From the IMG/VR virus record IMGVR_UViG_3300044645_000980, positions 1-28,897 of that record: DNA of 28,897 nt. One strand, 5' to 3'. This document shows, piece after piece, positions 23,962 through 28,897 of this stretch. Below the pieces are notes generated by a model that made no database searches, was not told the DNA's origin, and was given only the letters and a program-made list of their open reading frames with translations. The number at the start of each line of letters is the position of its first letter. Position 1 is the first letter of the stretch. The DNA is from a virus. The position numbers were made by a program, and so were the translations under genes.

Positions 23962-24831
23962 CTACCCCTTAGCCGTTCGGATTGCCGATCCATCCCCGGC
24001 CATGGCCGGTACGCCCCTTGTCGGCGGCGGAGTCGGAATGAATCGCCGCCGCTCCGTGCGGCCTAGAATCGCCATCGTCGCCGCTGCGGTGCCGATTGCA
24101 TCCGCACCCACTGCGGGTGTCTTTGCCTTGCCGATAGCCCGGTGGCCGACCGTCCCAACGTATGGAACGTGCGGCCGTCCCCGCTGGCCTACTTCCCGTG
24201 TCGGTGGGAGGGGTTCAAACGCTATCCGGGTTCCCGATCCCGGCCACCACAGTGTGCGGCCGTTGGGAGCATATCCGGCCATCGGACGGCCGATCCTGCC
24301 CACAATGGCGACACGGTAGCGGGTCGCCTCCGGCTTGCCCTTGACGGGCCTTCTACGGGCCTTCCGTTGCCGGTCCGAAACGTACCGCAGCCCCTCCATT
24401 GTGGCCGTTTCGATGGCTTCCAGAATCCGATCGGGCCTAGGCTGTCGTGCATCGTCCGACACTCCGCGGAACGGGGACTTGTTCCGTCCCTCCTCGCTTT
24501 CCCGGCTTCCCGGGTCGCGGAGACTCTTCCGGGCCGCTGCACGTTCGGCACGTTTCCGGATCCGATCCGTTTCCGTGTCGCCGTTCCATCCCTTCACCCT
24601 CCAACGGCGACACGTTCGGAAAACGTAATGAAGCGGGGCGATTTCGGCCGGTATCGTCCCTGTCATAACGTCCATGATGATACGCGACGTTATCTCTTCC
24701 CGTTCTTCCGGCGAGAGAGTGTGGGGGCTATCGTCGCCGGACCATTTTCGCACGTAGGCCGCTACGATTCTAAGTGTAGCGGCGGCTGTGGCATCGGACC
24801 ATTGAAGCGGGTTCCGTTCGTTCGTTTCCAT
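23962..24831 (-). CDS. Hypothetical protein of divergent control region, unusual composition
   Basis: This 289-aa protein is read from the ATG at 24831, with GGAGGG seven bases upstream. The open frame continues to 25224, but that part covers the repeat-rich control DNA, so I reject the extension. Residues 8-75 (SDATAAATLRIVAAYVRKW; SPEEREEITSRIIMDVMTG; HYVFRTCRRWR) are helical and vaguely recall region 2 of small sigma factors. The next part is very Arg/Lys-rich (RIRKRAERAAARKSLRD) and residues 170-289 are Gly/Pro/Arg-rich and basic. Codon use includes more ATA, GAA, CGG and CCG than the virion genes. A DNA-binding regulator is plausible from charge and position only. Confidence 0.6.
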   Translation of the reverse strand: METNERNPLQWSDATAAATLRIVAAYVRKWSGDDSPHTLSPEEREEITSRIIMDVMTGTIPAEIAPLHYVFRTCRRWRVKGWNGDTETDRIRKRAERAAARKSLRDPGSRESEEGRNKSPFRGVSDDARQPRPDRILEAIETATMEGLRYVSDRQRKARRRPVKGKPEATRYRVAIVGRIGRPMAGYAPNGRTLWWPGSGTRIAFEPLPPTREVGQRGRPHVPYVGTVGHRAIGKAKTPAVGADAIGTAAATMAILGRTERRRFIPTPPPTRGVPAMAGDGSAIRTAKG

Positions 24832-24843
24832 TGTGATACCCTC

Positions 24844-24878
24844 CGATATATAGCGGACTGAACCGGGAACAATTCCGC
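24844..24878 (-). promoter_or_regulatory. Control unit copy C, facing left
   Basis: Read on the minus strand, the unit gives TTGTTCCCGGTTCAGTCCGC followed by TATATATCG. With -35 TTGTTC and -10 TATATC the spacer is 16 bases. The GGAGGG ribosome site of the leftward gene follows immediately, leaving a very short leader. Confidence 0.5.
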
Positions 24879-24938
24879 CGGAAAACATTCCCGACGGTTC
24901 ATATATAGTATCGGCTATTCCATCGGCCGCAAGAATTA

Positions 24939-24982
24939 TTTTCGGGAATTGTTCCGGCCGCAGTCCGTTATATATCGTCCGA
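24939..24982 (+). promoter_or_regulatory. Control unit copy A, facing right
   Basis: The unit begins TTTTCGGGAATTGTTCCGG and ends AGTCCGTTATATATCGTCCG, close to identical with copy B and an imperfect inverted repeat of copy C. Right after it lies a CGTCCG-accga-CGGACG dyad. Confidence 0.5.
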
Positions 24983-25084
24983 CCGACGGACGAACGAACG
25001 GACGGTATCAACGTCCGTTTCGCACGTTCGGCAGTGACGATACGCTGTCTGCCTTGCGTTATGTAGGCAGTGACGGGGCAAAGA

Positions 25085-25129
25085 TTTTCGGATTTTTGTT
25101 CCGCCGTCGGTCCGTTATCTATCGTCCGA
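25085..25129 (+). promoter_or_regulatory. Control unit copy B, facing right
   Basis: The unit begins TTTTCGGATTTTTGTTCCG and ends GGTCCGTTATCTATCGTCCG, about 146 bp after copy A in the same direction. It lies about 70 bp before the first rightward ATG (25199), the right place for its promoter. Its GTCCGTT also pairs with AACGGAC at 25134-25140. Confidence 0.5.
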
Positions 25130-25198
25130 TTCAACGGACGACCCGGGAGGGAGTAACGTATAACTCTCTCCGCATGCGGGCAGTCAAAGGGAGGTCTA

Positions 25199-25315
25199 AT
25201 GATCGACACTGGTATGTTCGACATGTACCTTCAATATCGCTATGCGTGGAATGCGTACCACACGGACTCATGGGATGTTCTGTGGGCCGCCTTGTGGTTC
25301 GCAAGCCGCGTGTAA
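25199..25315 (+). CDS. 38-aa aromatic-rich peptide, first rightward gene
   Basis: The gene has AAAGGGAGG just before its ATG at 25199 and ends at a TAA that abuts the next ribosome site (TAAGAGGAGGTGTCATG). The product, MIDTGMFDMYLQYRYAWNAY followed by HTDSWDVLWAALWFASRV, is rich in Trp and Tyr. Its last 15 residues could sit at a membrane surface. As the first gene after the divergent control region it is probably expressed early. I recognise no family, and short length limits what can be said. Confidence 0.65.
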   Translation: MIDTGMFDMYLQYRYAWNAYHTDSWDVLWAALWFASRV

Positions 25316-25326
25316 GAGGAGGTGTC

Positions 25327-25536
25327 ATGTACTGTGACGTGAACTTCAGGACTAAGAAAGCCCTGAAGGAGGCTGTGCTGGCGGGCCGAGAGATCGGCGT
25401 GTTCCAGGTCGGCCCCTTTGGGAGCGGGGACTACTCCAACGGCAAGTTCGCCGTGGAGGGTCCGCACTATCCCGAGCCCCACCGCTGGTATGCCAGCGTG
25501 GAGGTGCGGGAAGGGAAGATTGTCAGCGTGAGGTGA
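25327..25536 (+). CDS. Conserved small phage protein (VEGPHYPEPHRWYA type)
   Basis: This 69-aa protein is read from the ATG at 25327, with GAGGAGGTG upstream. The sequence (FRTKKALKEAVLAGREIGVF; QVGPFG; FAVEGPHYPEPHRWYASVEV; REGKIVSVR) belongs to a small family I have seen in many phages and plasmids, with the order KKALKxAV ... I.VFQ.GPFG ... VEGPHYPxPHxWYA. Its function is unknown to me. The conserved His/Pro/Trp core suggests a compact beta domain. The structured non-coding element begins eight bases after its stop codon. Confidence 0.8.
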   Translation: MYCDVNFRTKKALKEAVLAGREIGVFQVGPFGSGDYSNGKFAVEGPHYPEPHRWYASVEVREGKIVSVR

Positions 25537-25572
25537 TCGGGCCGCCGGGCAGGGGAGCAGTGACCCCTGTCC

Positions 25573-25658
25573 CGGCATCCGAGCCCGGGCAGGTGGCTGC
25601 GGCTAACGGGCGATTGCCCAGGTAAGTCCGAATGCTGCCTGCCCGGGTTCGGTTGCCG
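25573..25658 (+). repeat. RNA module M1
   Basis: The module reads CGGC-AT-CCGAGCCCGGGCAGG ... CCTGCCCGGGTTCGG-TT-GCCG. The inner 15 bp include one G-U pair, and the flanking CGGC/GCCG can add four more across a 2x2 internal loop. Inside is a GGGC-GATT-GCCC hairpin (25608-25619). Confidence 0.75.
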
Positions 25659-25676
25659 TTGGTATACTCATGTATA

Positions 25677-25847
25677 CGGCGTCCGAAAGCGTTCACGGAA
25701 AACTATAGCTCTGGCCGGTTTCCTTCGCTGGGCAAGAGTCCGGCGTGGAGTGATCACCCACAGCCCAGCGAACTGCCGCGTGGCATCCCGTCAAACAACG
25801 GGCAGCCGGTACGGCTAGAACGTATCCGTGAACGCCTTCGGTTGCCG
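25677..25847 (+). repeat. RNA module M2
   Basis: The module reads CGGC-GT-CCGAAAGCGTTCACGGA ... TCCGTGAACGCCTTCGG-TT-GCCG, with one A-C mismatch in 17 bp. Inside are a perfect 10-bp stem TTCGCTGGGC/GCCCAGCGAA (25724-25733/25763-25772) and hairpins TGCC-gcgt-GGCA (25774-25785), CCCGT-caaaca-ACGGG (25788-25802) and AGCCG-gta-CGGCT (25804-25816). Confidence 0.78.
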
Positions 25848-25991
25848 TTTCGGTGGGTAGCCGTCGCCTCTGCCTGTGCCTGGGAGTAATTACCTAGGAC
25901 GAAAGCAGCGTGGACGGCTTCCTGTGGTCCGTAACAGGGTTGCCACACGGGCAATAGGGGTGGACCGTCAATGCCCCGCCCGCCGTTTCTA

Positions 25992-26136
25992 CGGTGTCCG
26001 AATAGCCCCCTCTGGGCAAAACGCATTCGACGGGGTGCGTAGTCAACGCGGGGAGAACCGCCAACCGCCTGCTCCTAGGGCAGCCTCGGTGGCTTGCGAT
26101 CCAACCGTTGGCTCAGAGGGTGCTATTCGGCTGCCG
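25992..26136 (+). repeat. RNA module M3
   Basis: The module reads CGGT-GT-CCGAATAGCCCCCTCTG ... CAGAGGGTGCTATTCGG-CT-GCCG, with one C-U mismatch in 17 bp. Inside are CGCA...TGCG (26022-26039) and CTGC...GCAG-type (26069-26083) hairpins and a CCAACCGTTGG near-palindrome (26101-26111). Confidence 0.75.
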
Positions 26137-26162
26137 TTCGGTAGCCATTCACGGAGGTGCGT

Positions 26163-26975
26163 ATGGTCGCAAGATCACGCACCGCCAAGCCGCTCGGTGT
26201 CATTCTGCACCGAGGCCGGTCGCCGTTCGACGGCTCGCCCTATGTGGTCATCATGCCACTGGGCAAGTCTTCCAACAGCAAGACGGGCAAGATGCTCCAG
26301 ACCTACATCATTAGGTCGCATGTGCATCCGGTCCAGGCGGTGCGCACGGGTGGCGATGGTGCCATCTGCGGCACAGGCGAGCATGCCTGTCCGCTGCAAG
26401 GGCTGATGGTCCGGAAGCGCGGCAAGCGTAAGTTCCGGGCCTGCTATGTCAACGTCGGGCAGGGTCCAGCCATGGTCTATGGGGCGTTCCGCAGGGGACG
26501 CTATGTGGACTATGTGCCGGCACTGCATGACGAATACATCCGGGGCCGGAAGGTGCGGTTTGGCACCTACGGCGAGCCGGTGCTGATTCCCCTGGAGCTG
26601 GTGCAGCATCTGGCCAGCCTTTCATCGGGCTGGACCGGGTATACTCACCAGTGGTCAAGTGTTCAGTATGCCGACTACCGGCAGTACCTCATGGCCTCTG
26701 TGCATGGGGTATCTGGCCCGTGGTCATACGAACACGCCAAGTCTTTGGGCTGGCGTACGTTCCGCACCATGCGTGGTGGCGAGCCGCTGCCGACTGAGCG
26801 GCTCTGTCCGGCCAGCAAGGAAGCGGGGCATCGTCTGTCCTGCCTCACCTGCAACCTGTGCGATGGTGCAGGCCGCAGGCAGATAGGTCTGGAGTTGGTG
26901 GACGTTTACATCCCCGGGCATGGTGGCAAGGCGATTATGTCTGCCGTCGCCAACCTGCCCATCCTGCAAGCGTGA
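26163..26975 (+). CDS. Conserved phage protein with TGYTHQW and Cys-cluster motifs
   Basis: This 270-aa protein is read from the ATG at 26163 with GGAGG upstream; a GTG two codons earlier is in the ribosome site and unlikely. Recognisable stretches are GEHACPLQG (first Cys pair region), RKVRFGTYGEPVLIPLELVQ, SGWTGYTHQWSS, LGWRTFRTM, and a C-terminal cysteine group CPASKEAGHRLSCLTCNLCD. The order matches an uncharacterised family I have met in phages and plasmids, where the last Cys cluster probably binds zinc. It directly follows the structured RNA, so the RNA may also act as its leader. No enzymatic function is known to me. Confidence 0.78.
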   Translation: MVARSRTAKPLGVILHRGRSPFDGSPYVVIMPLGKSSNSKTGKMLQTYIIRSHVHPVQAVRTGGDGAICGTGEHACPLQGLMVRKRGKRKFRACYVNVGQGPAMVYGAFRRGRYVDYVPALHDEYIRGRKVRFGTYGEPVLIPLELVQHLASLSSGWTGYTHQWSSVQYADYRQYLMASVHGVSGPWSYEHAKSLGWRTFRTMRGGEPLPTERLCPASKEAGHRLSCLTCNLCDGAGRRQIGLELVDVYIPGHGGKAIMSAVANLPILQA

Positions 26976-26983
26976 GGTGTGAC

Positions 26984-27196
26984 ATGAGCGACAGCTTAGA
27001 TCCGTGGATTGTGCTTTACAAATCGCCAGATGCGTTGCCCGCCGATCCGCCGGAGGCTTTCGCCTGCCGGGCAGAGGATGGCGACCACGCCGACGAACAG
27101 TGCAGAAATGCCTATCCGGAGTGTGATGTGGTGTGGTCTTACCTCGGTGATGCCGATGGGGCATACCGCGAATACTACGACAGCCAGGAGGTGTGA
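26984..27196 (+). CDS. 70-aa acidic protein
   Basis: The gene is preceded by GTGAGGTGTGAC, the junction cassette used in this cluster, and starts at 26984. The product (MSDSLDPWIVLYKSPDALPA ... DDA-type acidic residues ... SYLGDADGAYREYYDSQEV) is acidic and rich in Asp, Tyr and Ala, with two separated cysteines. I do not recognise a family. Its final codons (GAG GTG TGA) are the ribosome site of the next gene. Acidic small phage proteins are often DNA mimics or inhibitors of host enzymes, but nothing specific is visible. Confidence 0.7.
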   Translation: MSDSLDPWIVLYKSPDALPADPPEAFACRAEDGDHADEQCRNAYPECDVVWSYLGDADGAYREYYDSQEV

Positions 27197-27197
27197 C

Positions 27198-27407
27198 ATG
27201 CGGTTAGTAGATGCTTATTACTCAAACGAACTGCGGTGCTGGGTGCGGCTGGAGCGTGAGGCGGATGGAGAGTGGTGCCATACATCTGGCTATGCCACCC
27301 ATGCCGAGGCAGTTGCGCCTCACTTGTTACAGGCTACCGCTGTTGAGTCGCACTTTGACGGTCAAAGTGCAACACAATGGGTTCACCCATGCGACCGGAG
27401 GGACTGA
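27198..27407 (+). CDS. 69-aa protein, unknown
   Basis: This protein starts at an ATG at 27198, after GGAGGTGTGAC. It begins MRLVDAYYSNELRCWVRLER and contains EWCHTSGYATHAEAVAPHLL, which looks like a small alpha/beta protein with a substrate-like YATHAEA segment. Two Cys and several His residues are present without a clear metal motif. A short inverted repeat (GCACTTTGAC/GTCAAAGTGC, 27350-27359/27361-27370) lies inside its 3' third. No family is recognised. Confidence 0.7.
   Translation: MRLVDAYYSNELRCWVRLEREADGEWCHTSGYATHAEAVAPHLLQATAVESHFDGQSATQWVHPCDRRD
27350..27370 (+). other. Perfect 10-bp inverted repeat inside a gene
   Basis: GCACTTTGAC and GTCAAAGTGC flank a single G, forming a near-continuous 21-base palindrome inside the 69-aa gene. 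As DNA it is a good dyad for a dimeric protein; as RNA the loop is too short without opening two or three pairs. Confidence 0.6.
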
Positions 27408-27408
27408 C

Positions 27409-27555
27409 ATGTGCGTGATTCTGGCAGGTGCCCCGTGGGAAGGGCTCCGTGTATACGGCCCCTTCGCCCGAGAATCAGAGGCAGAAGCGTACCAGCAGAA
27501 GCATCTCGTCGGGTGCGACTTCTGGTGGATCGTTCCCTTGGAAAGGGAGGTGTGA
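27409..27555 (+). CDS. 48-aa protein, unknown
   Basis: The gene starts at 27409 after GGAGGGACTGAC. The product is MCVILAGAPWEGLRVYGPFA followed by RESEAEAYQQKHLVGCDFWW and IVPLEREV. The order GPFxxxxEAxxYxxxH...WWIVPLE is typical of very small phage proteins with one beta hairpin and a helix. It has a Cys at position 2 and another near the end. Its stop is part of the next ribosome-site cassette. No function is suggested. Confidence 0.7.
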   Translation: MCVILAGAPWEGLRVYGPFARESEAEAYQQKHLVGCDFWWIVPLEREV

Positions 27556-27556
27556 C

Positions 27557-27766
27557 ATGCGGATTGATGACGCAATCAAAGAACTCCGCAGCCTCAAAAA
27601 GGCTGGAGTGCGAAGCGTCTTGGCCACATGGTGGACAGCCGAGGACTTCAGTCGGCAAGACGATGAGGGTTGGGAGTACGACAGCGGGGCCGCAGAGCGG
27701 CACATGGACTGGTCGCTCGCCCATGACAGCCTGTCAGAGTTGATCGACAACAGCGGGGAGGTGTGA
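27557..27766 (+). CDS. 69-aa acidic protein, unknown
   Basis: The gene starts at 27557 after GGGAGGTGTGAC. The product begins MRIDDAIKELRSLKKAGVRS and continues VLATWWTAEDFSRQDDEGWE, then WSLAHDSLSELIDNSGEV. The segment order suggests two helices around a Trp-rich turn. The opening ([DE]xAIxxLxxLKxxGxxxVL..WW) resembles small phage proteins I have seen, but I cannot name a family. The end (GGGGAGGTGTGACATG) again forms the start signal of its neighbour. Confidence 0.7.
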   Translation: MRIDDAIKELRSLKKAGVRSVLATWWTAEDFSRQDDEGWEYDSGAAERHMDWSLAHDSLSELIDNSGEV

Positions 27767-27767
27767 C

Positions 27768-28292
27768 ATGGGCTGGTACGGCGAGCCAGGAACACGCAAA
27801 GAAAAACTGGCAGAACTTACACGCTGCCATGAGAACGCTACGTGTCTGCGGCACTGCTACCGGGGCAACAACTTTCGGGGTGTGCTGTGGTCCGTGTGGG
27901 AAACCACCGAGAAGTTCAGGCAGGAACACCCCGAGCATCCGCCCCGTGCGATCTCCTGCGATCTGCTGGAGTATCGGGACGGCATGTGGTTTCACAAGCC
28001 ACTGTGCGAACAGTCGCACCCCTACTACTACTCCTGCCCGCTGGGCTACTTGGACATGGTGCCAGTCGCCAATGCTGAGTGGCGGGAAAGCGTGCGGAAA
28101 TACCACGCCAAGCCTGACACGCCGCCGCTGCGGGAAGGCATGAGGATTCGGTTCACAGTCGCCAAGTTCGGCGGCAGCGACACGTTCCGTGCCATCAAAC
28201 GGGGCCGGGCGTGGAGGTTCATAGATGACATCGGCCGAGTGGTTCGGCTGGTGGGGTGGCAAAAGCATGTGTGGGTGGAGGTTGTGACATGA
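27768..28292 (+). CDS. 174-aa protein, unknown
   Basis: This protein starts at 27768 after GGGAGGTGTGAC. It begins MGWYGEPGTRKEKLAELTRC and contains CLRHCYRGNNFRGVLWSVWE, YRDGMWFHKPLCEQSHPYYY, SCPLGYLDMVPVAN, and the C-terminal RAWRFIDDIGRVVRLVGWQK. The Trp/Tyr/Cys content and the run of short beta-type segments suggest a compact domain. I recall SCPLxYLxMVP in other phage proteins of unknown function. Its stop overlaps the next start (ATGA). Confidence 0.75.
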   Translation: MGWYGEPGTRKEKLAELTRCHENATCLRHCYRGNNFRGVLWSVWETTEKFRQEHPEHPPRAISCDLLEYRDGMWFHKPLCEQSHPYYYSCPLGYLDMVPVANAEWRESVRKYHAKPDTPPLREGMRIRFTVAKFGGSDTFRAIKRGRAWRFIDDIGRVVRLVGWQKHVWVEVVT

Positions 28293-28609
28293 GCGAACGC
28301 TACAACGGCTGGACGAACTACGAAACGTGGTGCGTCAACCTGTGGATAGACAACTCCGAAGGCGACCAGGACTACTGGCATGATCGCGCACGGTGGTGCC
28401 TGCAACATCAGCCCGAAGAGGGTGATGCCGTGCTGGAGTTGCGCGACGCGCTGCGTGACACGTTTGACGAAAAGTACGACGAGCAGAAGCCGGACAACGG
28501 GGTTCTGGCAGACCTACTGCGGGACGCCCTGTCCGAGGTGAACTGGCATGAGATTGCCAAGCACCACATCGAAGCGGTGCTGGAGGAGGAATCCAATGCG
28601 GAGGGTTGA
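28289..28609 (+). CDS. YNGWTNYETW family protein
   Basis: This 106-aa protein is read from the ATG at 28289 (ribosome site GGAGG, overlapping stop ATGA). The N-terminus SERYNGWTNYETWCVNLWID is a well-known signature found in many phages and some plasmids (listed as a DUF, I believe DUF7249; not checked), with the rest made of charged helices (DRARWCLQHQPEEGDAVLEL; NWHEIAKHHIEAVLEEES). The function is unknown. It supports the view that this is an accessory or early cluster of a phage and not host DNA. Confidence 0.8.
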   Translation: MSERYNGWTNYETWCVNLWIDNSEGDQDYWHDRARWCLQHQPEEGDAVLELRDALRDTFDEKYDEQKPDNGVLADLLRDALSEVNWHEIAKHHIEAVLEEESNAEG

Positions 28610-28897
28610 GACATACAAGGGCTCCAAGGATTTCGTCCTTGCCTTGGAATCAGATGACTTGGACAGCCTGCTGCCCACCTTCGACCGCGTGCGGTTGGAG
28701 TGGGCCAAGGAATGGCAGCGGCGAGGCAGCCGTGATGAGGGCTCCTGCTGTCTGGGCGTGGGCGTGTCCGTGTATTACCTGCGACCGGGCAAGCGTAAGC
28801 CTGAGCGCAGGCAGGTCATCTCATGGACATGGACACAGGGTGATCTGGAGGCAGATCGGACCCGCCACCTGCCGCGGGGAATGCTCGCAGAGCATGG
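28596..28897 (+). CDS. Hypothetical protein, 3' end cut by window
   Basis: A frame opens at an ATG at 28596, with GGAGGAGGA five bases upstream, overlaps the previous gene by 14 bp, and stays open for 100 codons to the window edge. It begins MRRVETYKGSKDFVLALESD and continues LPTFDRVRLEWAKEWQRRGS, SCCLGVGVSVYYLRPGKRKP. The charged N-terminal helix and the CCLGVGV strand suggest an alpha/beta domain. No family is recognised. Confidence 0.65.
   Translation, partial: MRRVETYKGSKDFVLALESDDLDSLLPTFDRVRLEWAKEWQRRGSRDEGSCCLGVGVSVYYLRPGKRKPERRQVISWTWTQGDLEADRTRHLPRGMLAEH

Larger units (their letters stand above)
24832..25198. promoter_or_regulatory. Divergent control region with repeated promoter/operator units
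   Basis: These 367 bp lie between the leftward gene (start 24831) and the rightward genes (start 25199). They hold three copies of one unit: an inverted copy next to the leftward gene, and two direct copies facing right. Each has TTGTTC, a GTCCGYTA-containing spacer and TATATATCG or TATCTATCG, as a -35/-10 pair would. Extra dyads built on GTCCGTT/AACGGAC lie between and after them: a perfect 8-bp stem at 24997-25004/25012-25019, and one spanning the third copy. This is the pattern of autoregulated divergent promoters. Confidence 0.6.
25544..26146 (+). ncRNA. Candidate large modular structured RNA, about 600 nt
   Basis: There is no convincing gene in this stretch. It holds a dense, ordered set of inverted repeats, read on the plus strand: hairpin H0 (25544-25576, 12 bp with one bulge), helix M1 (25579-25593/25638-25652, 15 bp), hairpin H1 (25655-25680), helix M2 (25683-25699/25825-25841, 16 of 17 bp), linker hairpins, and helix M3 (25998-26014/26114-26130, 16 of 17 bp) followed by a small terminal hairpin. 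H0, M1, H1, M2 and the start of H2, and also H3, M3 and H4, are separated by exactly two bases. Further hairpins fill the M2 and M3 interiors. M1, M2 and M3 share base sequences but differ, with pairing kept, above them. Size, phage setting and ornateness recall GOLLD and ROOL RNAs, but I cannot assign it. No terminator follows, so it may be cotranscribed with the next gene. Confidence 0.75.

Noticed and set aside
24832-25224. N-terminal extension of the 23962-24831 gene
   Set aside because: The frame is open, but the only good ribosome site is at 24831 and the extension covers the repeated promoter-like units. The protein-level repeats (RTIDNGPTAEQ, RTIYNGLRPEQ) are explained by the DNA repeats.
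25544-25576. Hairpin after the 69-aa gene read as an intrinsic terminator
   Set aside because: No T-run follows the stem, and it is separated by two bases from the next helix in the same regular pattern as the rest of the structured region.
26027-26037. ATTCGACGGGG, a string found near the 5' end of tmRNA
   Set aside because: No tRNA-like acceptor domain, tag-peptide frame or CCA end is found around it, and the string lies inside the helix M3 region.
25876-26406. Plus-strand open frame (176 aa) running through the structured region
   Set aside because: It has no ribosome site, overlaps the 270-aa gene in another frame, and its sequence follows the inverted repeats and not any protein pattern. 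The 85-aa frame at 25632-25889 is rejected for the same reasons.
1-28897. tRNA genes, CRISPR arrays, insertion sequences, integrase or attachment sites
   Set aside because: I looked on both strands and saw no cloverleaf with a TTCGANNC arm, no regularly spaced identical repeats, no transposase or integrase motifs and no terminal inverted repeats.

Overview
The window looks like the late (virion) half plus part of an early or accessory cluster of a tailed phage with a short-tailed, podovirus-like morphogenesis module. It could be a free phage or a prophage; no integrase, attachment site or bacterial flanking gene is visible. The DNA is GC-rich. Several small proteins (Cys-rich 22887-23576, the CKCNARAK-type protein 22465-22890, the GLWENI..KPGDKDYPD peptide 21761-21916) resemble families I associate with phages and genomes of Planctomycetes (Pirellula relatives). 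The host assignment is an inference from memory of those families, not a search result.

Layout. Positions 1 to about 23,576 are almost wall-to-wall minus-strand genes, mostly coupled by overlapping stop/start codons. In transcription order (right to left) they are: a Cys-rich protein; a Cys-cluster protein; a run of very small proteins; a polyvalent-type protein; an unknown protein; a protein-kinase-like polyvalent protein; scaffold; major capsid protein; a head decoration-like protein; and a rho-independent terminator (15465-15500). Then come a 48-aa protein, a Pro/Gln-rich protein, a DXD glycosyltransferase-like protein, a zinc-binding protein in the terminase-small position, a zinc-finger protein embedded in overlaps with both neighbours, the large terminase, a small protein, and the portal. 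The series ends with two small structural proteins, a 931-aa LamG-type tail protein, the head-tail adaptor, a two-gene tail nozzle carrying glycine-rich beta repeats, and a collagen-containing fibre-like protein cut by the window edge.

Positions 23,577-25,198 hold a G-rich/C-rich switch region with repeats, a strong hairpin, one minus-strand gene of unusual composition (23962-24831), and a divergent control region. That region carries three copies (two direct, one inverted) of a roughly 40-bp promoter/operator-like unit.

From 25,199 to the end the genes run on the plus strand: ten small ORFs (38 to 270 aa, the last cut by the window edge), several joined by the same GAGGTGTGACATG stop/Shine-Dalgarno/start cassette. 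Between the second and third of these lies a roughly 600-nt non-coding stretch (25544-26146). It folds, by eye, into a highly regular series of long helices separated by two-nucleotide linkers. It is built from three modules that share the same base (CGGY-RT-CCGAR ... TTCGG-YT-GCCG) but have different, still complementary, helix sequences. This is the strongest candidate for an undescribed element: a large ornate phage non-coding RNA, comparable in size and setting to GOLLD or ROOL RNAs but not assignable by eye.
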